In this document: piece after piece, positions 48,492 to 56,802 of the stretch | How positions within the stretch are numbered: the first letter of the stretch is position 1 | How the letters are laid out: every line of letters starts with the position of its first letter | From: an uncultured Pseudomonadota bacterium | GTDB taxonomy: Bacteria; Myxococcota_A; UBA9160; PR03 | DNA: 63,366 nt | Reading direction: 5' to 3' | Assembly: GCA_900696485.1 (NCBI GenBank) | Contig: CAADGG010000035.1 | Coordinates: 1-63,366, forward strand | Position numbers and translations under genes: made by a program | Notes under the pieces: generated by a model | Told to the model about the DNA's origin: nothing | The model's input: the letters and a program-made list of their open reading frames with translations, nothing else | The model's database searches: none

Positions 48492-48958
48492 GGGCGCGCC
48501 GCGCGCGGCTGGGGGACGGCGGCGGATCCGGCCTCCTCGGCGGAATCGATGCCGTGGCGCGGGCGCTCGGGCTCGGAGCGCTCGTCGCGAACCTCGCGCT
48601 GGGAGCGGCGACCGCCTCTGCCGCGGGCGCCGCCGACGCGCCGCTGCCGGGCCAGACGCTCTACGAGCAGAACTGCCTTTCCTGCCACGGCGTCGAGGGC
48701 AAGGGCGACGGTCCGGCGGGCCTGGCCGCGCTGCCGATGCCCCGCGACTTCCGCGTCGGCCAGTTCAAGTTCGACGCCGACGGCGACGGCCGCACCGGCA
48801 CCGATCGGGACCTGTTCCTCGTGATCCGGGACGGCGGGGCCGCGGTCGGCGGCAATCCGCTGATGGCGGCGTGGGGGCATCTCGGCGACGAACGGATCCG
48901 CGAGCTCGTCGCGTACGTCCGAAGCCTCGAGCGGCCGCGGGGTGGGACGAAGCGGTAG
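48488..48958 (+). CDS. Class I-type cytochrome c
   Basis: A 156-residue exported monoheme cytochrome. The hydrophobic segment at about residues 25-47 is a signal/anchor; the heme motif is Cys63-Leu-Ser-Cys66-His67 (LYEQNCLSCHGVEGKGDGPA), with a likely axial Met126 (GGNPLMAAWG). The GTG start at 48488 overlaps the stop of the propeller gene. It should take electrons from the heme/propeller protein. Confidence 0.88.
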   Translation: MRARRARLGDGGGSGLLGGIDAVARALGLGALVANLALGAATASAAGAADAPLPGQTLYEQNCLSCHGVEGKGDGPAGLAALPMPRDFRVGQFKFDADGDGRTGTDRDLFLVIRDGGAAVGGNPLMAAWGHLGDERIRELVAYVRSLERPRGGTKR

Positions 48959-48969
48959 CGGGAAGGAGC

Positions 48970-49139
48970 ACGCCGGAAGGCGGGAGGCCGTGCATCTGCG
49001 GCCTCCGCATCACCGTCCACGACATCCTCGAGGATCTCACCGAGGGGACGAGCGAGGACGAGATCCTCCACGACTTCCCGGATCTCGAGCGAGAGGACAT
49101 TCGCGCCGCCCTGGCGTTCGCGGACGAGGAGTGCGGCCT
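48970..49139 (+). pseudogene. Remnant of a DUF433 (VapB-type) antitoxin gene
   Basis: One frame reads PEGGRPCICGLRITVHDILE, then DLTEGTSEDEILHDFPDLER and EDIRAALAFADEE, matching DUF433 antitoxins (GKPCIRGLRIPV...GxSxEEILxxYPDLxxEDIRAALAYA). The first 10 or so residues of the family and any start codon are missing, the stop is displaced, and no PIN-type toxin gene follows. So this is a broken antitoxin. Confidence 0.65.
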
Positions 49140-49667
49140 TTCCCCGGACCCCGTGGCCGCGGGTAGCGACTGGTCGATGGTCGAGCAGCTCGGGCAGGTG
49201 CGGCGGCGCCCGGACGGGCGCCGCGACGTCGCCTTCGGTCGAGCCGGAAAGGCCTACTCCTCGCGCGGTGCGCCGTTTCGCGACGAACGCGATGCGCGAG
49301 CGCGCGGGGGTGGGCGAGCGGAGCGCCGGCTACCTCGCGGAGTGGATCGCCAAGCACGTTTCTTGCGACGTGCGCCTCGCAGACGCGGCCCTCGTCGCCG
49401 CCGTTCGGCCGCAACGTGGATCCCGTCTGGATCCGGCGCGAGATCGGCCGAAAAAGTACCCGACCAAACGAAGGATTCGTGGTGGCGGCGGCGGGCATCG
49501 AACCCGGCATGAATCCGTCTGAGTCCCCGAAGAATCACGACTCTGAGACACCTCACCGTGTCGCCAGCTTGTCGCCGAGGAGTCCGGGTTGGCGCCTGTC
49601 GGCGTAGGCTGATGTTGCGCGATGGAGCAGACTGCGCGGACGGGCACGAAGACGCTCGGCGTTCGGT
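49140..49667. other. Decayed stretch with a tRNA-like fragment
   Basis: About 530 bases between the antitoxin remnant and the first PEP-CTERM gene. No credible gene; includes the tRNA-like segment at 49480-49508. Confidence 0.5.
49480..49508 (-). other. tRNA/tmRNA 3'-end-like fragment, copy 1
   Basis: On the minus strand the segment reads GCCGGGTTCGATGCCCGCC, a T-arm-like hairpin (CGGG-TTCGATG-CCCG), followed by GCCGCCACCA. This looks like the acceptor end of a tRNA or tmRNA, CCA included. No 5' part folds into a full tRNA, so it is a fragment, of the type left at integration sites. Confidence 0.45.
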
Positions 49668-50663
49668 TCAGGTCCGGCGCCGCACGCGGATCAGCGCCGT
49701 CGTCCCCAATGCGGAGATCGCGAGCGTGCTCGTACTCGGCTCCGGAACCGGAAGCGGGTTCATCGGCAAAGCGGCCTGGCTTGCAGCGGAGTCGACGCCG
49801 GCGGCGGCCGGGAACGGAGCTCCGAGGAGGCTCGAGGTGATGACGGCGTCCGAGCCGACGGCCTCGGCGCCGAACGCAACGGCCAGGAGGCTCACGCCAA
49901 AGCCGGAGCCGGGGGGACCTTCAAGACCGTCTGGGTTGGGGTGGAGTTCAGAGCCCACCTTGCCATCGATCGTGATCGAGTAGGCGAGAGTGGCGCCGAC
50001 AGTGGTTGGCACCAGGAACTCCGCGCGTGGCACGCCGGCGAAGAGTCCCGTCTGCGTATTCAGGCCTTCGAACTGCGAGTCGATTCGCAAACGGTTGTCG
50101 GCCTCGCCGAGCACGACGGTCCCGTCAATCGAGGACGACACATCGGCTTCCGCGAAGCCACCGTGCTGCGGATTGTTGAAGCTCCCATTCACGAACGAGT
50201 CGACGTCGAAGGCGAGTTCGTAGACGAACCGCAGCGTGACCGCTGTTCCATTCGGCAGGCTCGGCGACGAGATACTCAGATCGTCGCTGTACATGACGAT
50301 CGTGTTTCCGTTTGCGTTGAGGAACAACGCGGCCGGGTCGCGGCCATTGACACCGGACCACGAGCCGCCGCCGGCGACGAATCCCGAGCTGAGCCCGAAG
50401 GTCCCGATTGCGGCGGAGTCGAGCAATACGGGGACCGAGGCTCCCGCCCCATCTGCGATCAGAAACCCCGTGGTGTCGTCCGGCGCCATCGGGGGCGTCG
50501 CCGCTGGGGTGGCGTTCAACACAGCCGCGCCGGCGCCGATGCGGGCGGCCGGGTTCCAGGACTGACTCGGGACCGCCCGCGCGGACGAGACGCCGAGCAA
50601 CGAGACGACGAGCAAAGTGACTACTGACAGCGCCGCACGATGAGCGGGTCGTTCCGTTTTCAT
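49668..50663 (-). CDS. PEP-CTERM exported protein, 331 residues
   Basis: Signal peptide ALSVVTLLVVSLLGVSSARA, a beta-rich body with Gly/Ser/Asn (VNGRDPAALFLNANGNTIVM, TLRFVYELAFDVDSFVNGSF), and the sorting tail PLPVPEPSTSTLAISALGTT with a basic RVRRRT end. The start at 50663 has AGGAG 8 bases upstream (GGAGATCGGTTGATG). An exosortase should recognise the tail and anchor or release the protein. The body matches no family I know. The gene lies between two tRNA-like fragments (49480 and 50866). Confidence 0.85.
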   Translation of the reverse strand: MKTERPAHRAALSVVTLLVVSLLGVSSARAVPSQSWNPAARIGAGAAVLNATPAATPPMAPDDTTGFLIADGAGASVPVLLDSAAIGTFGLSSGFVAGGGSWSGVNGRDPAALFLNANGNTIVMYSDDLSISSPSLPNGTAVTLRFVYELAFDVDSFVNGSFNNPQHGGFAEADVSSSIDGTVVLGEADNRLRIDSQFEGLNTQTGLFAGVPRAEFLVPTTVGATLAYSITIDGKVGSELHPNPDGLEGPPGSGFGVSLLAVAFGAEAVGSDAVITSSLLGAPFPAAAGVDSAASQAALPMNPLPVPEPSTSTLAISALGTTALIRVRRRT

Positions 50664-51095
50664 CAACCGATCTCCTGGCGAGTGCGAGTTGGAAGAACAA
50701 GACGTCGGCGACGAAACCTCACCGATTCCCATCGAAGCACGGATCCGAGCCACCAAACCCTGTCGCCAGTATACCGCTAACAGTGTTCTTTGCTGCACTG
50801 CAAAGTAGCAGTGACAGAAGCGCGCTTCATTCGGCGCCCTGGAACGATCGCACCCACCAACTCAGCGTCGAGAAGGGATTCGAACCTGCAACCTCGGCCC
50901 CAGGTGACCACCCACTCGCGAGTGTGTACACGATGGAGTGTTCCGGTGCAAGTAGTTCCCTCCGCTATCGCGCGATCCCAGTGGGCGACGCCCGTGCGGC
51001 GATGCGAGATGACGAGCCGCCAAGCGCTTCTTTCCCCAGCCGTTGGCTCTCGCTCTCCGGCGGCGCTTGTCGGAAAGCTCATCCTCGGCGCCCGA
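50664..51095. other. Spacer between two PEP-CTERM genes
   Basis: About 430 bases. It contains the tRNA-like fragment at 50866-50895 and no credible gene; base composition is somewhat less GC-rich near 50760-50830, which may hold the promoter of the upstream PEP-CTERM gene. Confidence 0.45.
50866..50895 (-). other. tRNA 3'-end-like fragment, copy 2
   Basis: The minus strand reads GAGGTTGCAGGTTCGAATCC, then CTTCTCGACG, a canonical GGTTCGAATCC T-loop core with only partly paired flanking stem. No acceptor stem or anticodon arm can be closed around it. A degraded tRNA 3' portion is the best reading. Confidence 0.4.
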
Positions 51096-51716
51096 TCACG
51101 CACTCATACGACGGGTGACGGCCAACCCCGCGAGCGCGAGCAGCGCCGCCACGTTCGCGTTCGGCTCCGGGACGGGGACCAATTCCAGGTCGTCGAAGTA
51201 CGCAACGAAGATGCCGGACTCAGGCGTTCGCCATCCCCAGAGATCCAGCTTCGCCGAACGTTCCCCGGCCGACGAATCGACGAGCGCTTGGATACGATGC
51301 CAGCTATCGGCTTCGATCGCCAAGGCGCCCGTTCCGCCGTTGCCGGAGGAAAAGCCGTCACATGCGCCTCCCTGAAAGAACGACAAGCGCAGCTGGACCC
51401 TGCCGCTCACCGACTCGGCGTCGATCCAGAGCGCCGATCCGCCGACGCGGTACCGCGTGTTCTCCTCGATGGGGAGACAACCGGAGACGGGCCCGTCGCC
51501 ACTGCTGCTCGTTCGCGGTACGCGAACCGATCCCGAGTTCGCCAACTCGTCGATGTCGATCGCGGACCAGGTGGCGTCGCTGTACGGTTCCCAGCCGTCG
51601 AGCATGAAGAGACTGGGAAAGCTCCCATTCGGGATCAAGTTCTGCGCACCGGCAGGCATCCCGCAGAGGATCACAGCCGCGACTGCTGCACCGACTCGAA
51701 ACGGGCGCCCTCTCAT
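51096..51716 (-). CDS. PEP-CTERM exported protein, 206 residues
   Basis: Signal peptide VGAAVAAVILCGMPAGAQ, then a carbohydrate-binding-like jelly-roll (NLIPNGSFPSLFMLDGWEPY, SWHRIQALVDSSAGERSAKL, GIFVAYFDDLELVPV), ending in VPEPNANVAALLALAGLAVT and RRMSA. The opening 'NLIPNGSF...GW' and closing 'FDDLELVPVPEP' are typical of short PEP-CTERM proteins that carry a CBM-like domain. The start at 51716 has AGGAGAG upstream. Complete gene; binds unknown surface glycans or polymers. Confidence 0.87.
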   Translation of the reverse strand: MRGRPFRVGAAVAAVILCGMPAGAQNLIPNGSFPSLFMLDGWEPYSDATWSAIDIDELANSGSVRVPRTSSSGDGPVSGCLPIEENTRYRVGGSALWIDAESVSGRVQLRLSFFQGGACDGFSSGNGGTGALAIEADSWHRIQALVDSSAGERSAKLDLWGWRTPESGIFVAYFDDLELVPVPEPNANVAALLALAGLAVTRRMSA

Positions 51717-52369
51717 GGCTCTCCTCGCGCTTCCTCGATCCCGCGAATCGCGACCCACGCTACCCGAGGTCGCTTAGCATAACGCGACGATCACGACTAC
51801 TTCGAGGACGACCGTGCCGGTCGACGACCTTGTGACCCTTCCCCGCCGATCCGTTCATGCGCGCGCTGACGCGTGCGACGCAGCGTCTCCACTCGCCCGA
51901 AGATCTGCGCGACCTCACCGTGCCGCGTTCCTGTACCTCCCGGCCGCAAAGGGCCTGCGCTCCGACCTCTCCCAGGCGTTCGCCACGCTGCGCTGAGGCC
52001 GGGCTGCTCTACGACTGCAAGGGATTCTCGAATCTCGGCGGTGCGGACGCGGGGATCGCGTTCTGCAGCGTTTCCTCGGCCAGCGCGATCCGTGTTCCGT
52101 ACAGCGCTACGCGCGACTTGCTGATCCCGCCTTGCTCGCAGTGCTCCAGCCGCCTCGGACGACCACAGCGAACGACGATTTATCGTTCGCTTGTCGCCAA
52201 GGAGAAACGCGTGCTCCGAAGCCCACGAAGTTGAAGAGGAAGCTGGGGCGGCGGGAATCGAACCCGGAACCGAACCAGGCAAGGAGTTGAATCGGTGTGA
52301 CTTGCCAGCGGGCGTCGCGTGGATCCAATGTGGATCCGCGCGCACTTTCTCACCTTCTGCGTCTTCTGG
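51717..52369. other. Degenerate stretch without confident genes
   Basis: About 650 bases. Several short frames exist, for example one at 51814-51996 ending AKGLRSDLSQAFATLR, but none has a start signal, family match or consistent codon bias. It includes the tRNA-like fragment at 52243-52270. Confidence 0.45.
52243..52270 (-). other. tRNA/tmRNA 3'-end-like fragment, copy 3
   Basis: The plus strand reads GGGGCGGCGGGAATCGAACC, so the minus strand gives CCGGGTTCGATTCCCGCCGC followed by CCCAG. It shares GCGGCGGG[C/A]ATCGAACCCGG with copy 1 at 49480-49508 in the same orientation. No complete tRNA can be folded from the neighbouring bases. Confidence 0.4.
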
Positions 52370-52782
52370 TTGCGGTACTCGTTCGCGGCGCCCGTCGGCG
52401 CCTTCACCGTAGCTTGGTAGGTGAGCGCGGTGCTGGCACCCGAGGCGAGCGTCGCCCCGTCCTAGGAGAGTGTCGGCGCCCCGGCGGCCTTACAGGCCGT
52501 GCCGCCCGTGATCGAGCCCGCGACATACTCGACGCCCGCCGGCAGCACGCCCGCGACGCGCACGGCCGTCGCCGTCGCCGGCCCCGCGTTCGTCACCGTG
52601 AGTATGTAGGTCACCGTGCCGCCGAGCCTCGGCGTCGCTCTGTTCGCCGCCTTGGCGAGCGGGAGATCGGCGGTTCCATTGAACACCAGATAATGTATGT
52701 TGACGACTTGGCTGTCCGGGTTCTAGAGGCCCTGGCCGGAGATTGTGCATAAGGGATTTTGATCTGCGTTCTTGGCAAGGTC
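52370..52782 (-). pseudogene. DUF11-repeat surface protein remnant with two stop codons
   Basis: One minus-strand frame reads KNADQNPLCTISGQGL, stop (52723-52725), NPDSQVVNIHYLVFNGTADL, then AKAANRATPRLGGTVTYILT and VTNAGPATATAVRVAGVLPA, stop (52462-52464), then DGATLASGASTALTYQATVK and APTGAANEYRNQ. This is a DUF11/conserved-repeat domain (GGTVTYTLTVTNxGPxxATxVxVxDxLPAG) of bacterial surface proteins. Both stops are TAG and continue in the same frame, consistent with single CAG- or GAG-to-TAG changes. No start or C-terminal anchor remains. Confidence 0.7.
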
Positions 52783-52968
52783 CGCTAAGCCGCATTCTGT
52801 CGAGCAAACGGATGAAACAAGCCCACGGGCCGACGACCGTCGAGTCCGGCCCGACTCGATCACGCTCGAGCATCGAGCGTTTCGGGGAGAGAATCAGCCG
52901 AGAACGAGACGGCGGAAGGCCTCGGCTTTCCCGACCATTCCGCCCTCCGCAGGCGCGGACCGGGAGCG

Positions 52969-53349
52969 ATGTACTCCTGCTACGCCCTCGCATTCGTGGG
53001 CCTCAGACTGGACGCCGTCGCCATCACGGACAACGGCACCGTCGGCACGATCAGTCTGCCGGCCAGCCCAATCACGCTCTCCGGCACCCTGATCGAGCTC
53101 GGTGATACCGACGCAGATGACAGACCCGAGTTCCGGTTCCAGAACCTGTAGGGCAGCATCGCGTCGAGCTCGAGTTTTCCCGCGGGTGGCGGTCTCGTCA
53201 CGATCCACTCGACCATCACCGGCACCTTCAAACTGAACATGCGCGGAGAAGCACTGCAGGCGGTTCCCGAGCCGGGTACCTTGCTGCTTCTGGCAGGCGG
53301 GGTCGCGTGCCTCGGCGCCGCCTCCCGGAGTAGGCGCTGCATCGACCGT
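52969..53349 (+). pseudogene. PEP-CTERM protein gene interrupted by an amber codon
   Basis: From ATG 52969 the frame reads YALAFVGLRLDAVAITDNGT and LIELGDTDADDRPEFRFQNL, then TAG at 53149-53151. It goes on in the same frame with GSIASSSSFPAGGGLVTIHS, LNMRGEALQAVPEPGTLLLL and AGGVACLGAASRSRRC, a textbook PEP-CTERM tail. No signal peptide opens the frame, so the 5' end is missing too. One point mutation separates the two halves. The natural stop after the Arg cluster is also absent. Decayed gene rather than a working one. Confidence 0.7.
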
Positions 53350-53482
53350 GCGGGTCGAGCGTCCTCATCGCGGCTCGATCAAACGGGCGGCGGAGTCTCC
53401 TCGGGGGCAGGCTCGGACGCAGCTGAGCCCCATCTGCGGCGCGTAGCGGTGCAGGCGCACCCAGGTCGTCGCTTCCGTGGCG

Positions 53483-55063
53483 CTACTTCCAGCCGCGCGG
53501 ATTGGCGAAGAAGTCGCGCTCCCACTCCTCGATGGTCGCGTGCAGGCGCGCGGCGCCGTCCGGGTGCTGCGTGATCACGTTGTAGGCCTCGCCCGAGTCG
53601 GCGGTCAGGTCGAAGAGCAACGGCGAGTACATCGGCGAGGTCTCGCCGGTCTTCGAGTCCGTGTACCGAAAGCCGTGCATCGCTCGACCCAAAACCGTGC
53701 TCTCCTTGTCGAGGGGCAGCGGCCACATGTACTGGTTGACCCAGCGATAGTACTTCCAGTGTCCGCTGCGGACGCCATCGATCACGTTGGCGTTGAAGAA
53801 GAAGAGCGCGTCGTGGGGGCTCTCGCTCTCGCGGCCGCTCAGCAGCCCCCCGATGTCGCGGCCATCGATCGTGCGGTCACGCGGCAGGTCGAGACCGGCG
53901 AGCCCGAGGAGCGTCGGGAACAGGTCGATGCTCATCGTCGGCTCCATGATCACCTCTCCGGCCGGGATGTGACCGGGCCACTGGGCGATCGCCGGCACCC
54001 GGTTCCCGCCTTCCAGCGGCTCGCCCTTGTGCCCGCGCAGCCCCCCATTGCTGCCGGAGAACCACGGCCCGTTGTCGCTGCTGAAGAAGACGAGCGTGTT
54101 CTCGAGCAGGCCGCGCTCGGCCAGGGCGTGCACGAGCTCTCCCACGCTCCAGTCCAGCTCCTCGACGGAGTCGCCGTAGGGGCCGGCCGCCGACTTGCCG
54201 GCGAAATCGGGCGACGGAACCAGCGGAACATGGACGTTCTTCTGCGCGACGTAGAGTAAGAAGGGCCTGGCCTGGTTGGCGTCGATGAAGCCGATCGCCT
54301 CGCGTGTGAGCGTGGCCGTCACGTCGGCCTGCCGGAGACCGAGATCCTCGTCGACCATCGTCTCGTTCTTCCAGTACGAGTACGGGAACTCGCCGTTCGA
54401 GTGCGGGAAGCCGGCGAAGAAGTCGAAGCCGTGCCGGCGCGGGTGGTAGCCAGGCGTCTCGCGGAAGTTGCCGAGGTGCCATTTGCCGACCATTCCCGTG
54501 GCGTAGCCTGCCAGCCTCAGGGCCTCGGGGAGCGTGATCTCCGAGGCAGGCAGCCCGTCCACGGTCGACTCCTCACCAGTCTCCATCCCGTCGAAGATGC
54601 CGAGGTCGGCAGCCCACTCGAGGAGGGGATTCAGGATCCTTCTCTTGAACGGGGTGGTCGGGTGGATGGGACGGTTGATGCCACTGCGCAGCGCGTAGCG
54701 GCCCGTCAGGAGGCCTGCGCGCGACGCCGAGCAGGTGGAGTCGCTGGCGTAGAAGCCGGTGAAGCGAGCCCCCGCCTTCGCCAGCGCATCGAGGTGGGGT
54801 GTCCGGATCAGTGTATTGCCATACGCGCCGAGATCGCCGTAGCCGAGATCGTCGGCCAGGATGATGACGACGTTCGGGGGCCGGGCCGGCGGCGCTCCGT
54901 TTCGGTGGACGACGTCGGCGACGGGCTGCGCATCCTTCTTCGCATCGACGTAGACCGAGGTGTCGAGCACTCCGTAGCCCTCGTGGGGCCCCGTGCTGTC
55001 ACAGGCCGTGAGGCCGATGGTGAGTCCGACTCCGAGAGCGAGCGCTCCGAGTGCGCGCCTCAT
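53483..55063 (-). CDS. Lipoprotein arylsulfatase
   Basis: A 526-residue type I sulfatase. Lipoprotein signal ALGVGLTIGLTAC (Cys21), metal-binding start NVVIILADDLGYGDLGAYGN (Asp71-Asp72), formylglycine site DSTCSASRAGLLTGR (Cys111 in C-x-A-x-R), GKWHLG and SSDNGPWFSGSNGG. Cys111 must be oxidised to formylglycine by a formylglycine-generating enzyme or an anaerobic counterpart encoded elsewhere. The protein should be lipid-anchored in the periplasm and act on sulfate esters. AGGAGG precedes the ATG at 55063 by 6 bases. It lies 16 bases downstream of glpD on the same strand and may be co-transcribed with it. Confidence 0.93.
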   Translation of the reverse strand: MRRALGALALGVGLTIGLTACDSTGPHEGYGVLDTSVYVDAKKDAQPVADVVHRNGAPPARPPNVVIILADDLGYGDLGAYGNTLIRTPHLDALAKAGARFTGFYASDSTCSASRAGLLTGRYALRSGINRPIHPTTPFKRRILNPLLEWAADLGIFDGMETGEESTVDGLPASEITLPEALRLAGYATGMVGKWHLGNFRETPGYHPRRHGFDFFAGFPHSNGEFPYSYWKNETMVDEDLGLRQADVTATLTREAIGFIDANQARPFLLYVAQKNVHVPLVPSPDFAGKSAAGPYGDSVEELDWSVGELVHALAERGLLENTLVFFSSDNGPWFSGSNGGLRGHKGEPLEGGNRVPAIAQWPGHIPAGEVIMEPTMSIDLFPTLLGLAGLDLPRDRTIDGRDIGGLLSGRESESPHDALFFFNANVIDGVRSGHWKYYRWVNQYMWPLPLDKESTVLGRAMHGFRYTDSKTGETSPMYSPLLFDLTADSGEAYNVITQHPDGAARLHATIEEWERDFFANPRGWK

Positions 55064-55079
55064 GCGATTCCTCCTGCCA

Positions 55080-56735
55080 TTACGGACACGGCGTTCGCGC
55101 GAGACCGGCAGCCTGGCGCTCCAGCTCGCAGGCCGCGCGGAAGGAAGCCACCTCCGCCTGTTGCCGCTCCTTCGACCAGCCGAGCTCCTTGGCCACGAGG
55201 TCAGCCACGCGCTCGGCCGCCGCTGCGGAAGCATCGCGCGCCAGCAGGCGCGCGCGCGTGCGGCGGCTCAGCAGGTCATCGAGGCTGGTCGCCATCTCGT
55301 GGCGGACGCCATGGATGGCCTCGGCGCGCAGGTACGGCAGCCCCGGCACCAGCGGCTCGCCAAGATCGGGCTGCTTCTGGATCAGGTCGAAGAGGACGCG
55401 GGCCTCCCCGCCGTAGCGATTGGTGAGGTGTGTGACCGTCTCGGCCGGCAGCCGGTCGTAGCGCTGCGCGTCGGTGAATCCCTCGGCGCCCCGGAGCCGA
55501 AGCCGCCGGGTTCGGCTCCGGTGGCGCCGGCGTGAAGGGGCCTCGAGCCGGCGGACGGCCTCATCGACGGTGTCCTCGGCCATCTGGCGGTAGGTGGTGA
55601 GCTTCCCGCCAGTGATCGAGAGCACACCGGAGCCCGAGACCGACACCTTGTGGCGACGCGAGAGATCGACCGTGCGGTTCGTATTGGCCTGCTTCAGCAG
55701 CGGCCGCAGACCGGCCCAGGTGCCGAGCACGTCGTCCCGGGTGACCGTCTCGGTGATGCTGGCATTCAGGGAAGCGAGCAGGTAGTCGACGTCCTCGGGC
55801 GTACACTGGGGGTCGTCGAGGGGGCCGTCGTAATCGGTGTCGGTGGTGCCGACGAACGAGTAATCGCCCCACGGAACGGCGCAGATCGAGCGCTTGCCGC
55901 CCGCGCCGGGCACGCTGACGGCGATGTCGTTTCGCAGCTTCGACCACGGCACGACGATATGGATCCCCTTCGCCGGCCGGATCGAGTCGGGACGCGGGGT
56001 CTCGTCGAGGCCGCGGACGTCGTCCGACCAGACGCCGGCGGCATTCACGACGACGCGCGCGCGGACGAAGAACTCCTGGCCGTCGGCGCGCAGGCGTGCC
56101 CTGGTCGTGCGGCCGGTCGCATCCTTGTCGAGGCCGACCAGCGACGTCCGGTTGGCGACGACCGCACCGTGATCGAGGGCAGCCGTGCGGACCACCGCGA
56201 GCGTCAGCCTCGCGTCGTCGGCCCGCGCGTCGTAGTACAGGTAGGCGCCTGCGATGCGCTCCCGGTGCAGGACGGGCATGTGGGCGACCGCCTGGTCGCG
56301 CGAGAGCCGCCGGTGCAGCTTGCCGATCCGGTAGCCGCCGGTCAGATCGTAGATCCACATCGCGAGGCCCAGCGCACGCGCGATCCGGTGATTGATCATG
56401 CCGGACTTCTTGAAGAGGGGGATCAGGAACGGGAGGGTCGTCACGAGGTGGGGCGCGTTGCGCCGCAGCCGTTGGCGCTCGCGCAGGGCCTCGTAGACCA
56501 GCCGGAAGTCGCCCTGCTCGAGGTAGCGCAGGCCCCCGTGAACCATCTTGGATGACTTGGAGGAGGTTCCGGACGCGAAGTCGTCCCGCTCCACGAGGGC
56601 AGTCCGCAAGCCCCGGGAGGCGGCGTCGAGGGCCACGCCGGCGCCGGTGATCCCGCCTCCGACGACCAGGACGTCGAAATTCCATTCGGCCAGCCGGCCG
56701 AGAGCCCGCGAGCGGTCGAAGCTGCCGGTTTCCAT
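55080..56735 (-). CDS. glpD: Aerobic glycerol-3-phosphate dehydrogenase GlpD
   Basis: A 551-residue FAD enzyme that oxidises glycerol-3-phosphate to dihydroxyacetone phosphate and reduces quinone at the inner membrane. The dinucleotide motif is DVLVVGGGITGAGVALDAAS (residues 21-40), followed by SGTSSKSSKMVHGGLRYLEQ, NAAGVWSDDV, GGKLTTYRQMAEDTVDEA and a C-terminal domain (about residues 390-540). The start METGSFDRSRALG at 56735 is standard for the family. It is divergent from a tetR gene, with an AT-rich palindrome between them, and forms a block with the AGPS-like protein and kinase on the other strand. Confidence 0.95.
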   Translation of the reverse strand: METGSFDRSRALGRLAEWNFDVLVVGGGITGAGVALDAASRGLRTALVERDDFASGTSSKSSKMVHGGLRYLEQGDFRLVYEALRERQRLRRNAPHLVTTLPFLIPLFKKSGMINHRIARALGLAMWIYDLTGGYRIGKLHRRLSRDQAVAHMPVLHRERIAGAYLYYDARADDARLTLAVVRTAALDHGAVVANRTSLVGLDKDATGRTTRARLRADGQEFFVRARVVVNAAGVWSDDVRGLDETPRPDSIRPAKGIHIVVPWSKLRNDIAVSVPGAGGKRSICAVPWGDYSFVGTTDTDYDGPLDDPQCTPEDVDYLLASLNASITETVTRDDVLGTWAGLRPLLKQANTNRTVDLSRRHKVSVSGSGVLSITGGKLTTYRQMAEDTVDEAVRRLEAPSRRRHRSRTRRLRLRGAEGFTDAQRYDRLPAETVTHLTNRYGGEARVLFDLIQKQPDLGEPLVPGLPYLRAEAIHGVRHEMATSLDDLLSRRTRARLLARDASAAAAERVADLVAKELGWSKERQQAEVASFRAACELERQAAGLARTPCP

Positions 56736-56754
56736 GGCGGGAGCAGCATAGTAG

Positions 56755-56780
56755 TAAAACAAGTGACTTGTCACGTTTTA
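56755..56780. promoter_or_regulatory. Palindromic operator between glpD and tetR
   Basis: TAAAACAAGTGACTTGTCAC followed by GTTTTA: outer arms TAAAAC/GTTTTA and inner arms GTGAC/GTCAC around TT, 26 bases, symmetric apart from one missing base on the right. It is strikingly AT-rich for this genome and lies 20 bases from the glpD start and 23 from the tetR start, so it should overlap both promoters. Very likely the binding site of the adjacent TetR protein. Confidence 0.7.
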
Positions 56781-56802
56781 TTATCAGGGGTAGATTGGCG
56801 CC

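Noticed and set aside
52370..53349. TAG recoded as an amino acid (pyrrolysine or suppressed amber)
   Set aside because: Many intact genes in the window end in TAG (for example 6449, 17217, 17894, 25049, 48958), and no readthrough element is visible, so decay by point mutation is simpler.
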